DNA of 64,000 bases from Bacillota bacterium (GCA_023416955.1 JAEZGM010000021.1:67486-131485); one strand, 5' to 3'. Positions 25,601 through 33,761 are shown, counted from the first letter of the stretch. Program-made: numbers and translations. Notes: generated from the letters alone by a model not told the origin.

Positions 25601-28414
25601 GTAGGTGCGGATGAAAGTGCATCTACTATCGATGTCACAGTTACTTCCAATGAAAATGAACTGGCAAAAGGAACTGCTACAATATCCATATTGCCTGCTA
25701 CCATGATGGATCCTGATACATACAGTAAAGTTTACAGAGGCACAACACAGCAGATCCGTATTTTGCACATGGGAGAAACTCTCCCGGCCAATAATTATAC
25801 ATGGAGTGTGTCGGGTGCTTATGGGGATTCGGTTAAACCTGGTACCACCATTTCAAAGGAGGGGCTGCTGACGCTGGATCCCGCGGAAAAAGCTTACTCT
25901 ATAATCGTTTCTGCAGAAAGCAAGTCAGATCCCCAGGAATCATATTCGGCGTACTACACGCCCGCGGATGTTCTTTCGATTTCAAAGACATCTGGAACAT
26001 ACTATGTTTATCCTGGACAGAACGTCAATTATACCGTCATCTTAAAAGATAATGAAGACGCAGCTGCGAATTACAACTGGAAAGTGGAAAGCGGTTCTAC
26101 CGGCGTAGCTAAATCTGAAAAAACAACAATAGCAGATGGTGTCTTAGCCATTGACAAATACGAAAAATCCAGTTCGTTAAAGGTAACTGCAATCAAAAAG
26201 GATGACCCAGGCATTACGGCAATATCCACGTTGAGTCTTTCGAGTCTTGTTAAAGTTGCAAGATCTACTTACGGGACAATGTACCCAGGACAGAATGCCA
26301 CATTCACAGTTTCCTATCAGGGGACTTCAGCAAACGCAAGCGATTATATCTGGTCAGTAGAAAGCGGTACGTCTGGTGTTGAAAAATCATCCAGCACGAC
26401 GATCAAAGATGGAATTCTCACCATATCGGCTGACGAAAAAGTACGTTCTTTTACCATCACTGCCACGCTGAAATCTGATTCAAATCTGAAGAATTCTTTT
26501 GTGCTGGCAATTAGTGACCCGGTATCTATATCCGGTTCTGTCAGTGTCCTTCCGGGCAAAACCTCACAGTTCACATCAAAAATCAAGGGCGTTGCAGCGA
26601 ATGCGTCAACGGTTTCCTGGTCCGTCGAGGGAGCCAAAAAGGTTGCGACTTCCATAGACGAAAACGGTCTGCTGACCGTGGCCGGTGATGAATCGGCTAC
26701 AAGCATAACCGTGCGTGCGACCTCTAAAGAAAACCCGCTCTATACGGCGGCAAAGACAGTTACCGTCACTTTGCAGGCACACAATGTTGTTGTCACCGCG
26801 TCGGGAAACGGCACTGTGACCGCAGATAAGGCAACCGCGGTTTCCGGTGAGACAATCGTGCTTACGGTGAATCCTGACAGCGCCTACGCGGTTGACACGG
26901 TCACGATGAACGGCGAAGCTGTTTCGGCGGTAAACGGAGTCTATTCCTTTACCATGCCGGCAGGCGACGCGACAGTGAAGGCAACCTTCAAGTCTGCCCC
27001 GACTGCAAAGGCAGTCACTGCATTCAGCGAGTTACCTTCTTCTGTGAAGACGCAGTCTGTTGCTTACGGCACTTCGCTGACAGCTCTGACCCTCCCGGCT
27101 GATTTAGAAGCCACTGTTAACGGTGCCACGGAAACAATTCAGGGAATTTCATGGACTTCCAGCCCTGTATACAGTTCGACCACAGCTGCCAGTTACGCGT
27201 TTACAGCGGTTTTGCCCGATGGATACGCGTTGAACAGCAACGTGTCCATGCCGGTGATTCATGTTACGGTAGCCCCCCGCTCAGGCAATGGTGGCGGCGG
27301 AAGTAACAACGGCGGCGGCAATAACAATAATGGCGGCAGTAACAACAATAACGGAGGAAGCAATCCGTCCAGTGTTGTGACGAGCAAAACCGAAAAGGGG
27401 ACGCTCGCTGTGGTTATCACTCAGCCTGACTCCAAGGCGGTAGTCACCGGAACCCAGGCCGCAATCACTGCAACGATAGCGAATGAAGCCTCCACAGTTC
27501 TGGCTGCGGCAAGCGCATCCAACCAAGTGGATATGAGAGTTGCACTGCCTGCTGCTTCCATGGTTGAGCAGCTTAAGAACACAACTGTTAAAACAGTGGA
27601 ATTGTCTGTTCAGGCTCCGCATAATGTCGCGGCAAACAGCAATGCCAATGCGGGCGTTAAAATTAGCGTTGATAAATCCGTGCTGCAGGCCGCAAAAGAC
27701 GGCGGCAAAAACGTTGTTTTGAAGGTCCTGGACACACAAACAGGAAAAGCTGCCTATTCATGGACTTTCAGCGGATCCCTATTAAAGACATCCCCAGCCT
27801 CAGTGGCGAATGTGGATTTGGCCATGTCGGTAAAACCCATCAAGGATGATGCCCAAATCGCTGCAGTCGCAGCCAATAATTCCGCAAATAAGACCGCGTC
27901 CGGAGTTGTGTTGAAATTTGCAAACAATGGACTGCTGCCTGCTCCGGCAACCGTACGTATATTTGTAGGGGATCAAACCGGATGCACACCGAATTCCAAG
28001 GTTTACGCCTATTATTTCAATCGTTCGACAAATGCCCTTGAGTCGCTTCCGGTAAGCGAGTATACTGTCGACGCGAATGGCTATATTACACTCACAGTCG
28101 TACATTGCTCTGACTATGTAGTACTACCGAAAGCTGCTACAAATCCTTACCCTGTCAAATCCGACACAACGCATCCCGTTGGCATAAAACAGGGACAGTC
28201 TTACACGTTTCTTGTGACAGTCAGCGGAAACAGTGTTCCAAATTTGAGTGTGGGGAATGGTAAACTGTTTTCCACCACTGTCACAAAGCAGGGAAATAAA
28301 TACTATTTCAAAGTTACGGCAAATAAAAATGTTGAAACGGGAATGACAGCATTATATTCTACGCTACCCGGACAGAAGCCGGTAGTGCTCTGCTATCTTT
28401 CCGCGTCAAAGTAA
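22664..28414 (+). CDS. Secreted GH85 endo-beta-N-acetylglucosaminidase with Ig-like repeats
   Basis: A 1916-residue extracellular enzyme that would cut between the two core GlcNAc residues of N-glycans. The signal peptide ends after AYA near residue 37. The GH85 barrel follows, with the catalytic pair Asn241 and Glu243 in FDGWFINQEQ. A second conserved stretch, GHGLEYVKDGTVSNSHEW, is near residue 470, and a beta-sandwich module follows. From about residue 760 to 1420 there are fibronectin/Ig-like modules, several beginning with a VYPGQN or VLPGKT type strand. Then come a divergent InlB-type repeat, a Gly/Asn-rich linker at about residues 1538-1568 and a C-terminal beta-rich domain. No LPxTG anchor or SLH domain is seen. 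It stands alone with its own terminator. Confidence 0.92.
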   Translation: MKESLATKRGLKRVLSLLLTTTMVTSTVFLGTANAYASDTLPYLGDSARGINQPYEHGYRTVDLKNWSSETDPFSESMRAQIPLQTRNDAFSDTQANPKLNADTQMFTLAGDYGNAFFDSYQYTNEFSQYLFNYWQYTDYYGSWHGMPTLGVPESMYVNERGVTDAWKNRKFEFGIINMPNPGYTNAAHKNGVKSIGCIFLPRTGQDHKDLVEKNADGKFPYADKLAEMSQWYGFDGWFINQEQAISSADIPLYKEFMKQMREQGVYIQWYDSVTTPNGGVSYQNEFNSSNSSFVKDDSLGQVSDSIFLNYWWSNSKLKKSADLAKTLGLDPLSTVFAGIEAGGDRWGQRYDLRNNLDPTGQPMNAIASLGSEFVHDGLDEDLDGGANNNVEMRREKDNYQWMTFQRERMWWTGMSQDPSTPSEDRRNTAYANTGIGVKTGDKWDGVSAYIAERSVINGDTFVTNFNTGHGLEYVKDGTVSNSHEWSNIVIQDILPTWQWWQQTTGTKMTVDFDYGSKYQKTLADKSAGKFDYKLVGAYNGGSSLVVSGKLDAENFLHLYKTDLDVTSDSKMNVTFKKTSDDEAKMKLGVIFADDPTKVVKLDIVDTDKKSDEWITSTVDFSGYAGKKIAAFGLVFTGTSDKYQMNVGEMKYTSGSEIKPDAPENFKIAKAYGTDAKEMMLTWDIASYDDVKQYNVYADINGEEMYMGGTYDSTFYIKSLYDAQGPVTIKLKAVSKDGTESDAAEATYDYSKTITKVAVTPTENSLNVSWVAPAQVTLGTTDVTVVKEYSNDTTEHSATSESGATTVSVPVTVKDGSRYTMTLTSKDSDGNPLSTVTYDGKFIDKVSAPYDGKVRVDNAKLSIPATIDWNKMYVTPVIGGVDQSQQIIVRGQAEMPQIDSKVDRVKVVLEDYSGNKSEEVQIPNCINVKITPNSGGVQPSKSLQLNAVVSNYISDNKVTWSVSGNNSESTTISDSGLLTVGADESASTIDVTVTSNENELAKGTATISILPATMMDPDTYSKVYRGTTQQIRILHMGETLPANNYTWSVSGAYGDSVKPGTTISKEGLLTLDPAEKAYSIIVSAESKSDPQESYSAYYTPADVLSISKTSGTYYVYPGQNVNYTVILKDNEDAAANYNWKVESGSTGVAKSEKTTIADGVLAIDKYEKSSSLKVTAIKKDDPGITAISTLSLSSLVKVARSTYGTMYPGQNATFTVSYQGTSANASDYIWSVESGTSGVEKSSSTTIKDGILTISADEKVRSFTITATLKSDSNLKNSFVLAISDPVSISGSVSVLPGKTSQFTSKIKGVAANASTVSWSVEGAKKVATSIDENGLLTVAGDESATSITVRATSKENPLYTAAKTVTVTLQAHNVVVTASGNGTVTADKATAVSGETIVLTVNPDSAYAVDTVTMNGEAVSAVNGVYSFTMPAGDATVKATFKSAPTAKAVTAFSELPSSVKTQSVAYGTSLTALTLPADLEATVNGATETIQGISWTSSPVYSSTTAASYAFTAVLPDGYALNSNVSMPVIHVTVAPRSGNGGGGSNNGGGNNNNGGSNNNNGGSNPSSVVTSKTEKGTLAVVITQPDSKAVVTGTQAAITATIANEASTVLAAASASNQVDMRVALPAASMVEQLKNTTVKTVELSVQAPHNVAANSNANAGVKISVDKSVLQAAKDGGKNVVLKVLDTQTGKAAYSWTFSGSLLKTSPASVANVDLAMSVKPIKDDAQIAAVAANNSANKTASGVVLKFANNGLLPAPATVRIFVGDQTGCTPNSKVYAYYFNRSTNALESLPVSEYTVDANGYITLTVVHCSDYVVLPKAATNPYPVKSDTTHPVGIKQGQSYTFLVTVSGNSVPNLSVGNGKLFSTTVTKQGNKYYFKVTANKNVETGMTALYSTLPGQKPVVLCYLSASK

Positions 28415-28436
28415 TCTCAGCCGGTAACTGAAAATT

Positions 28437-28475
28437 AACGTAAAGCGCAGATGAAATTCGTCTGCGCTTTACGTT
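28437..28475 (+). terminator. Terminator of the GH85 gene
   Basis: Perfect 15-bp stem (arm AACGTAAAGCGCAGA) with a nine-base loop. T-rich sequence follows. Confidence 0.8.
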
Positions 28476-28610
28476 TGCTTTACAAGGTAATCTTTCTCAT
28501 CTGAACAGGAGAATCAAAGTTTAAATATTACATAACAGAAGCTAAAAGGGAAAATATTGAAATCGTTATCAGTAAAAGATGTTTGCCAAATGAGTGTTTG
28601 CAGCAAAGTG

Positions 28611-28776
28611 CTATTTTTGCACTTCCATCAAATATTTTAACACATCCGTTACTTTAACCTGTAATTTCTCCGGAATTTCTTTTCTGTTTTGCAATACAGC
28701 CTGAAAACATTTTTGAGAGATTAAATATTGGCTTCTTTAAACCAAGAGTCCTATAAATTTCCAATAGAAATTGCAT
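28611..28776 (-). pseudogene. Frameshifted short gene remnant
   Basis: On the minus strand two overlapping frames look like parts of one protein. The 5' part (MQFLLEIYRTLGLKKPIFNL) is in one frame. The 3' part (QKCFQAVLQNRKEIPEKLQV, then VTDVLKYLMEVQK and a stop) is in another. The switch falls near 28724. A single indel would restore about 55 codons. No family is recognised and there is no good ribosome site, so this is a tentative call. Confidence 0.3.
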
Positions 28777-28802
28777 AAATCATAGGCGTCCTCCGTCCCA
28801 AT

Positions 28803-28973
28803 ATGAAATATTCCCTTAAGGTAATTGAACTCGCGCAGAAGAGCGTTAGCGCCGCAGAGCAGATGAAGAAATCCAATCAGATCACATCGGATCAGGGAAA
28901 GGCTACAGTAGTGCAACTGGTCAAAGACTATTCGGCATCGAGCAAACGAATATTACGCCACAATGTTTGTTAA
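28803..28973 (+). pseudogene. Possible phage-holin-like remnant
   Basis: A 56-codon frame whose N-terminal part (LKVIELAQKSVSAAEQM, VVQLVKDY) resembles the cytoplasmic segment of LLH-type phage holins. The expected membrane helix is absent and no ribosome site is present. Its 3' end runs into the 64-bp segment 28933-29000 that recurs at 32718. No intact gene is seen in 28476-29129. Confidence 0.3.
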
Positions 28974-29000
28974 GCGAGCCAACGAATTGGAATATGATGT
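28933..29000 (+). repeat. Decayed coding repeat, copy 1
   Basis: Gap-free match at 45 of 64 bases to 32718-32781. In one frame both copies encode the pattern HxANExYxTxFxxxxxxLE (here RANEYYATMFVKRANELE), so they appear to be remnants of the same protein family. Confidence 0.5.
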
Positions 29001-29129
29001 AATGAAAACTTGCTTTTGTCATGGTAGGAGAGCAGTTCTTTTGTTAAAAAATTCATCTAGCAATTCAAAGAAAAGGATCATCGCTGGACTTTGCCAAGAG
29101 TTTTGATTAAAAGCATATATAGATCATAC

Positions 29130-29594
29130 TCACAATATACCAATCGGAAAAAATAAATACCCTTTTCCGGTTTCAGGGCAATTGAACTCGTGTGCCGCGC
29201 CTGCGAGATGCATGTTGTTTGCTTCCAAATATTTTATCATCTGTGGGAAAGTATCTGGTGCTTCGTTCTCTACATAAACATATTCGTATGCTGGAATTAT
29301 CCATTTGATCCATCCTTCGGGAGCCTTTGAATCCATAGGACATTCTGCCCCAGCCAGATACAAGCCTTTTGAAAAGCCGTCCTCCCACGGATGAAAGGAA
29401 TGAGAAAAATCGGACATTGCTCCCCAAATACCCAGAATGTTCCCGTTTTCATCCTTTTCGGCCAAATCGGTCACTTCATTAAAATGAGAATTTGTTTCTT
29501 TCCAAAGCCTTTGAATGAATCCAGTTCCGTCATCAGTCGAACCTTCTTTTCCAATGACAGCAAATGCCTTTTTCGTACATCTTTTCACTCTCAT
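29130..29594 (-). CDS. GyrI-like/AraC-effector-binding-domain protein
   Basis: A 154-residue stand-alone GyrI-like small-molecule-binding domain. Characteristic strands are GIWGAMSDFSHSFHPWEDGF, GLYLAGAECP, the central EGWIKWIIPAYEYVYVE and the C-terminal HEFNCPETGKGYLFFPI. The ATG at 29594 is preceded by GAAAGGA. Such proteins bind drugs or hydrophobic cations, or fold as SHS2-type sensors; some homologues are hydrolases. There is no DNA-binding domain. It has no clear operon partner: the oleate hydratase gene upstream on the same strand ends 231 bp away. Confidence 0.85.
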   Translation of the reverse strand: MRVKRCTKKAFAVIGKEGSTDDGTGFIQRLWKETNSHFNEVTDLAEKDENGNILGIWGAMSDFSHSFHPWEDGFSKGLYLAGAECPMDSKAPEGWIKWIIPAYEYVYVENEAPDTFPQMIKYLEANNMHLAGAAHEFNCPETGKGYLFFPIGIL

Positions 29595-29825
29595 CTGCCA
29601 ACATTCCTTTCAGAAAGTACAAATAATCTGAAACAAGTATAGCATAATAATTTCCAAAACAAAACCCAAAATCCATGTGCGGGTTCAACCCCTGACACAT
29701 GGATTTTGGGTGGCAAGTCCGGTCAAAAAAGATATTTTCTGAAAACGCGGACAAAAAGCAAAATGCTCTCCACAAAAGTGAAGAGCACGTCTTGCCTCCC
29801 ATTTAATGGGCGTTTTTGAGTTGAG

Positions 29826-31631
29826 TTACCATTTGTCTGTCTTCGGAGCTTCGGGATGCAGGACATATTTTTTGAGTGGCACTGTCTGGTCACGTCCCAG
29901 ATACATCGCATAATACGGCGGAATTTCATTGATCGCGGCAACAAGTTTTTTCTTCATCTCGTTGATTTTCAGCGGGTTGATGTTTGGCAAATCCTCGACC
30001 GAGACAGGCCCTTCGATACCGGAAAAACGCTTCACGCGCTCCAACATGTAGCGCACGTCATAACGGGAGGGATAAACTTCCAACACATCCTTTTCAAGCC
30101 CCGTGAGCGCATAGACCGTTTCCATGGCAGTGCGCACCGACAATTCAACCGTGAATGACGCATCGCCCGGATGCTCGACATACTGCCCGAGAAAGCCAAG
30201 ATTGGTGCAGCCTGCCGGCACATAGTTCGGGCAATCCGAAATTTTGCGGGGCATAAAATGAGCTCCGATATACGGCATCATGCAAGTTGAAACATATGTA
30301 TGCTCAAGCAGTTCGTCCTTCATATCGAGCATATTCAGCTGGTAAAGAAATTCCGTCATGATTTCGTCACCGGTGCACTCGGCCATAGGCTTTTTGATAT
30401 AATCTCCTTCATTTTCGCCGTAAAGGCCATCTGCCCATAGAACGTCCTCGTCATCCGCCTGATCAGGGAAAAAGGGCTTGTGGTGAAGCACAAAGGAAAT
30501 ATCCCAGCTTGAATCTTTAAGCGTAATCGCGCCGCCGGTTCCGGCTTTGCTGCCTGTTAACCGTTCGATACGCTCAACGAACTGGGGATACCCTTTAATT
30601 GTCGGGAAGAATGACATCCATTTTGTCTTATCAATCATTCCAAGGAAATTATCGGGATCTCCGAATTTTGCATCTTTTTTCGCGAGGTTCTGCCAGAACG
30701 TGAAAAGGCTCAGGTCGCGTGTATCGCGGTTGGTTTTTGCCACTGTGTGGTTGTCTCCAAAGGCATAGTTGGTAGTCAGTGAGCCAATGCTTGCAAAAAC
30801 CAGGTCACGTTCGTCTACGTTTATGTCCTGCTCCTGCCCATTCCGGCGGAGCAGAATGGCTTTCACCGTATTGCAGGCCGCGTCCATCTCCAGATCATAA
30901 ACCGTGCAGCCATAAGCGGTTTTGACGCCCTTAGCGCTCAGCCATGTCATAAGGGGCTTGATCATGTCATCGTATTCGTTGTATTTTGTATGAATGATGC
31001 CTTCCAGATATTCGTTGCGTGTCAGCAGTGCAAAGCGCTGAAAATACCTCCGGCACTCCAGGGCACTGTGATAGGTCTTAAAAGCAAGGCAGCTGTGAAA
31101 GCACAGCCACAGGCTGCTGCGGAAAAATGTCGGGCCGAAAAAGTCCTCAATCGCCTTGTCCTCCAGCTCGGATTCCGGCAGCTCCATAAAATGCAGCATT
31201 GCTTTCATATCCTGCGGCTCCAGCTTGTAGTCATGCACTTTGTCATAAATTTCGCCGTTTTTCGTCAGAATGCGGGCTTCGGAATGAATCGGTTCGTCGC
31301 GGTTGAAATCCACGATATCATCTAGAACGGTACGTCCCTCGTTTTCAAGAGAAGGAATCTTGCTATAAAGATACCACAGACATTCCATATATTGTTCCAT
31401 TTCGCGCTCGCCGCGGCAAAGGTATCCGAATTCACCGCGTACGCCGTCGCAACATCCGCCGACATCTTTAAACCGCTCAAGGATTGTGACGTTTGCACCG
31501 GGCATCCCAGCATCATCCACAAGAAAAGCTGCCGTGGCCAATCCCGCAAGACCTCCGCCAATGATATAGGCTTTGCGATTTTCAATATCCGGGGCTTTTT
31601 TTGCATGGTACATGGTTTTGTAAATGTTCAT
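29826..31631 (-). CDS. ohyA: Oleate hydratase (MCRA family)
   Basis: A 601-residue FAD-dependent fatty-acid hydratase that adds water to the cis-9 double bond of oleate and related acids, giving 10-hydroxystearate. It acts at the cytoplasmic face and detoxifies unsaturated fatty acids. The dinucleotide fold is IIGGGLAGLATAAFL near residue 22. Family segments include GVRGEFGYLCRGEREMEQY and TCMMPYIGAHFMPR, and GFLGQYVEHPGDASFTVEL near residue 510. AAAGGAAAA precedes the ATG at 31631; the longer frame to 31742 would cross the promoter. A divergent TetR gene, 219 bp away, is the likely regulator. Confidence 0.95.
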   Translation of the reverse strand: MNIYKTMYHAKKAPDIENRKAYIIGGGLAGLATAAFLVDDAGMPGANVTILERFKDVGGCCDGVRGEFGYLCRGEREMEQYMECLWYLYSKIPSLENEGRTVLDDIVDFNRDEPIHSEARILTKNGEIYDKVHDYKLEPQDMKAMLHFMELPESELEDKAIEDFFGPTFFRSSLWLCFHSCLAFKTYHSALECRRYFQRFALLTRNEYLEGIIHTKYNEYDDMIKPLMTWLSAKGVKTAYGCTVYDLEMDAACNTVKAILLRRNGQEQDINVDERDLVFASIGSLTTNYAFGDNHTVAKTNRDTRDLSLFTFWQNLAKKDAKFGDPDNFLGMIDKTKWMSFFPTIKGYPQFVERIERLTGSKAGTGGAITLKDSSWDISFVLHHKPFFPDQADDEDVLWADGLYGENEGDYIKKPMAECTGDEIMTEFLYQLNMLDMKDELLEHTYVSTCMMPYIGAHFMPRKISDCPNYVPAGCTNLGFLGQYVEHPGDASFTVELSVRTAMETVYALTGLEKDVLEVYPSRYDVRYMLERVKRFSGIEGPVSVEDLPNINPLKINEMKKKLVAAINEIPPYYAMYLGRDQTVPLKKYVLHPEAPKTDKW

Positions 31632-31689
31632 GGCAATTTTCCTTTCTATACTGTCGAGCATCAAAGGCTCTGGTTTTTTTGATGCTTTG

Positions 31690-31718
31690 AGTATAGCAGA
31701 TGCGTTGTACTTTATAAA
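31690..31718 (-). promoter_or_regulatory. Promoter of the oleate hydratase gene
   Basis: On the minus strand TTTATA (31713-31718) and TATACT (31690-31695) are 17 bp apart. The divergent TetR gene has a TATAAT at 31815-31820. The space between them is the expected place for a TetR operator, but no clear palindrome was found. Confidence 0.55.
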
Positions 31719-31850
31719 TTGACACAAAGACCTTATCGTCAAAATTTTTTACAGACGTTCGTTGCTGTAAAGGAAAAGATGATTTTTCTTATTTTTCAGG
31801 AAATTGAAACGTGGTATAATGTAATCTGATAAAAGTGGTGGTGATGATAT

Positions 31851-32411
31851 ATGTTGAAAACAGTAAAATATGCCTTTGCTGATTCTTTGAAGAAAATGCT
31901 TGAGACCAAAACGCTTGAACATATCACGGTTAAGGATATTGTGCAGGATTGCGGAACGACGCGTCAGGCGTTTTATTATCACTTTGATGATATTTACAGC
32001 CTTCTCGAATGGGTTTACATTCAGGAAGCCGCATCCCTGCTTGAAAATCATCGTGACATCAACAACTGGCAGCAGGGCTACAGTTTGATTCTGGACTGGA
32101 TGTATGGCAACAAACAGCTTGTCATCAATACTTTTAGGTCGGTCAGCCGCGATTATCTTGAAACATTCTTGTATGACTGGCTTTTTCCTATGATCTTTGA
32201 GGTTGTGCAGACCATGTCTGCAGAAATGAATGTCAAAAAAGAATACAAGGAATTTATTGCTCGTTTCTACACACTTTCACTTGTTGCGATTAGTTTGGAC
32301 TGGGTGCGTGCAGGGATGAAAGAGACTCCCGAAAATATTGTGTGGCAGGTCGAAACAATCATGAAAGATAATTTTATGAGAGCCTTGGAAAAATATCATA
32401 ATCATTCTTAA
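31851..32411 (+). CDS. TetR/AcrR-family regulator, DhaS-like C-terminal domain
   Basis: A 186-residue regulator. The HTH region contains ITVKDIVQDCGTTRQAFYYHF at residues 24-44, followed by a helical C-terminal domain of the DhaS/TetR_C_33 kind (WMYGNKQLVINTFRSVSR). Divergent transcription from oleate hydratase suggests that it represses the hydratase and responds to fatty acids. The arrangement is common in Firmicutes but the ligand is inferred. The gene is followed by non-coding DNA with the duplicated tRNA end. Confidence 0.9.
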   Translation: MLKTVKYAFADSLKKMLETKTLEHITVKDIVQDCGTTRQAFYYHFDDIYSLLEWVYIQEAASLLENHRDINNWQQGYSLILDWMYGNKQLVINTFRSVSRDYLETFLYDWLFPMIFEVVQTMSAEMNVKKEYKEFIARFYTLSLVAISLDWVRAGMKETPENIVWQVETIMKDNFMRALEKYHNHS

Positions 32412-32488
32412 TCTCTCCGGAAATTTCGTTACGGTAATTCAGATCAGATTTTTTCTATCTTTTAAAGATTAATATGCAGGCGTTTTAA

Positions 32489-32510
32489 TTGGTGCCGGTG
32501 GCCGGACTCG
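32489..32510 (-). repeat. Duplicate of the tRNA-Leu 3' end (candidate attachment site)
   Basis: Twenty-two bases identical to 33628-33649, which is the 3' end of the tRNA-Leu gene (acceptor 3' strand, CCA and the 3' part of the T arm) plus two flanking bases. No other part of a tRNA is present here. A direct repeat of this type is the classic product of tyrosine-integrase insertion into a tRNA gene. No integrase gene lies between the copies. Confidence 0.7.
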
Positions 32511-32627
32511 GGTGGTGCAGTAACGGCGCACGTTCCGCGAGTCCCTCCGTTTTACTTGCCGAAGTGGTGGGATGGACTTTTCTCCCAACTTGCGCTTGCT
32601 TCGAGCCGGAATAGACCAACTGAAAAG

Positions 32628-32664
32628 AAAATAGCTCCATGGTCAAAGACCATAGAGCTATTTT
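32628..32664. terminator. Bidirectional terminator-like hairpin
   Basis: Outer stem AAAATAGCTC/GAGCTATTTT with inner ATGGTC/GACCAT around AAA. A-run and T-run on the two sides make it usable from either strand. Confidence 0.7.
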
Positions 32665-32717
32665 GCTACGAGTGTTCATAACGACAAACTCAGGAACCCG
32701 CATAAAATAAAGGTTTT

Positions 32718-32782
32718 CGGCATCAGGCAAACGAACATTACACCACTAAATTCGCATAACAGACCGGCAAATTGGAATTTGT
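32718..32782 (+). repeat. Decayed coding repeat, copy 2
   Basis: Matches 28933-28996 at 45 of 64 positions without gaps. The shared frame here reads HQANEHYTTKFA, a stop, then QTGKLEF, so this copy is no longer translatable. It lies inside the tRNA-Leu-flanked segment. Confidence 0.5.
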
Positions 32783-32822
32783 CTCTTAACCGACTTGATT
32801 TTCTCCAAATTTGTTGCCATGT

Positions 32823-33509
32823 TTACTGTGTATACGGATCCCAAAAAGTTGTGTTGCACTTATATGCAGATTTCGTTATATGTTCATACCACTTTTCAAC
32901 CTCGCATTTAAGTTTAGAGTCAAACACTTTCCCGATCCTTTCTCTAAACAGAGCATGCCAGCATTTCCATTGAACTTCATTGGCAATTTCGGGAAGTACA
33001 TCTGGCACCATAGCACGCAATATATCCTGTATCCTGCGTAATTCTGCGTTCATTCGTTGATTAGATGCTTCTTCATCATGAACATCACCCTGCATCAAAT
33101 AGAGCGGTTCGATTATTTTCTTATCCTTTGATGACACAATCGTATAGCACCCATCGAAAACTGAGATCTCTAAAAATGCTAGAGGATGCTGAGGAATAAT
33201 CATACTACTCATATAATATGGGTTTTCCAACCAAGGCAACTCGTATGAGCATATTTCTTCTTTTGTATGCTCAATAGTAATTGCAGAGAAGGCACCCCAA
33301 ATAAACCAGGGATTGCGTAACATTATATCTTTCCGTAATCCTTCTTCGGTTAAAATCATTGTTTCATTTGCCCATTTTTCGCAGCCGTCCCATCCGAAAC
33401 AATCAAAGCAGTCCAAATTGCTTACTAACCAATTATGCGGTGGTAGAGTGCCTATTAACTTCAAAATTTCTTGAAATTGGTTGCATCCATTTATAAAAAT
33501 TGCAGGCAT
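32823..33509 (-). CDS. Protein of unknown function in the tRNA-Leu mini-island
   Basis: A 228-residue cytoplasmic protein with GGGGGTGATAGC before its ATG, so it looks translatable. It is rich in Trp, Cys and aromatic residues (for example NPWFIWGAFSAITIEHTKEE, CFDCFGWDGCEKW). It has an LEISVFDGCYTIVSSKDKKI strand-turn-strand region and a helical C-terminal half ending in WYEHITKSAYKCNTTFWDPY. No membrane helix, signal peptide or known domain is recognised. It is the only apparent cargo between the two copies of the tRNA 3' end. Immunity- or defence-type roles are possible for such orphan cargo, but nothing in the sequence proves one. Confidence 0.7.
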   Translation of the reverse strand: MPAIFINGCNQFQEILKLIGTLPPHNWLVSNLDCFDCFGWDGCEKWANETMILTEEGLRKDIMLRNPWFIWGAFSAITIEHTKEEICSYELPWLENPYYMSSMIIPQHPLAFLEISVFDGCYTIVSSKDKKIIEPLYLMQGDVHDEEASNQRMNAELRRIQDILRAMVPDVLPEIANEVQWKCWHALFRERIGKVFDSKLKCEVEKWYEHITKSAYKCNTTFWDPYTQ

Positions 33510-33580
33510 GCTATCACCCCCTACAAATTCTTGTTTATCGCTCCGTTAAGTGGGTACATCACCTAATTATAGCACAAAAT

Positions 33581-33628
33581 AAAAATCGTTCCTACAGAAT
33601 GATTTCTCAATTCCCGTAGAAACGATTT
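33581..33628 (-). terminator. Terminator of the tRNA-Leu gene
   Basis: On the minus strand AAAATCGTT, CTAC and GGAAT pair with ATTC, GTAG and AACGATTTT across a loop, followed by a T-rich tail. It lies directly after the tRNA 3' end. Confidence 0.75.
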
Positions 33629-33715
33629 TGGTGCCGGTGGCCGGACTCGAACCGGCACGGTATCGCTACCGGTGGATTTTGAGTCCACTACGTCTGCCAA
33701 TTCCATCACACCGGC
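33629..33715 (-). tRNA. tRNA-Leu (anticodon CAA)
   Basis: An 87-base class II tRNA with CCA encoded. The acceptor stem is GCCGGTG/CACCGGC. The anticodon stem GTGGA/TCCAC encloses CTCAAAA, giving anticodon CAA. It has a long variable arm and the T arm CCGG-TTCGAGT-CCGG. It decodes UUG. Its 3' end is the target of the direct repeat at 32489-32510. Confidence 0.96.
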
Positions 33716-33732
33716 ATGGAACAACGAAAGTT

Positions 33733-33761
33733 ATTATATAATAAACGGAAGGAAAAATCAA
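33733..33761 (-). promoter_or_regulatory. Promoter of the tRNA-Leu gene
   Basis: On the minus strand TTGATT (33756-33761) and TATAAT (33733-33738) are 17 bp apart, 18 bp before the tRNA. The remaining spacer to 34102 holds no convincing gene. Confidence 0.75.

Noticed and set aside
32489..32510. Second tRNA-Leu gene
   Set aside because: Only the 3' terminal 20 bases of the tRNA are present; the anticodon arm and 5' acceptor strand are missing.
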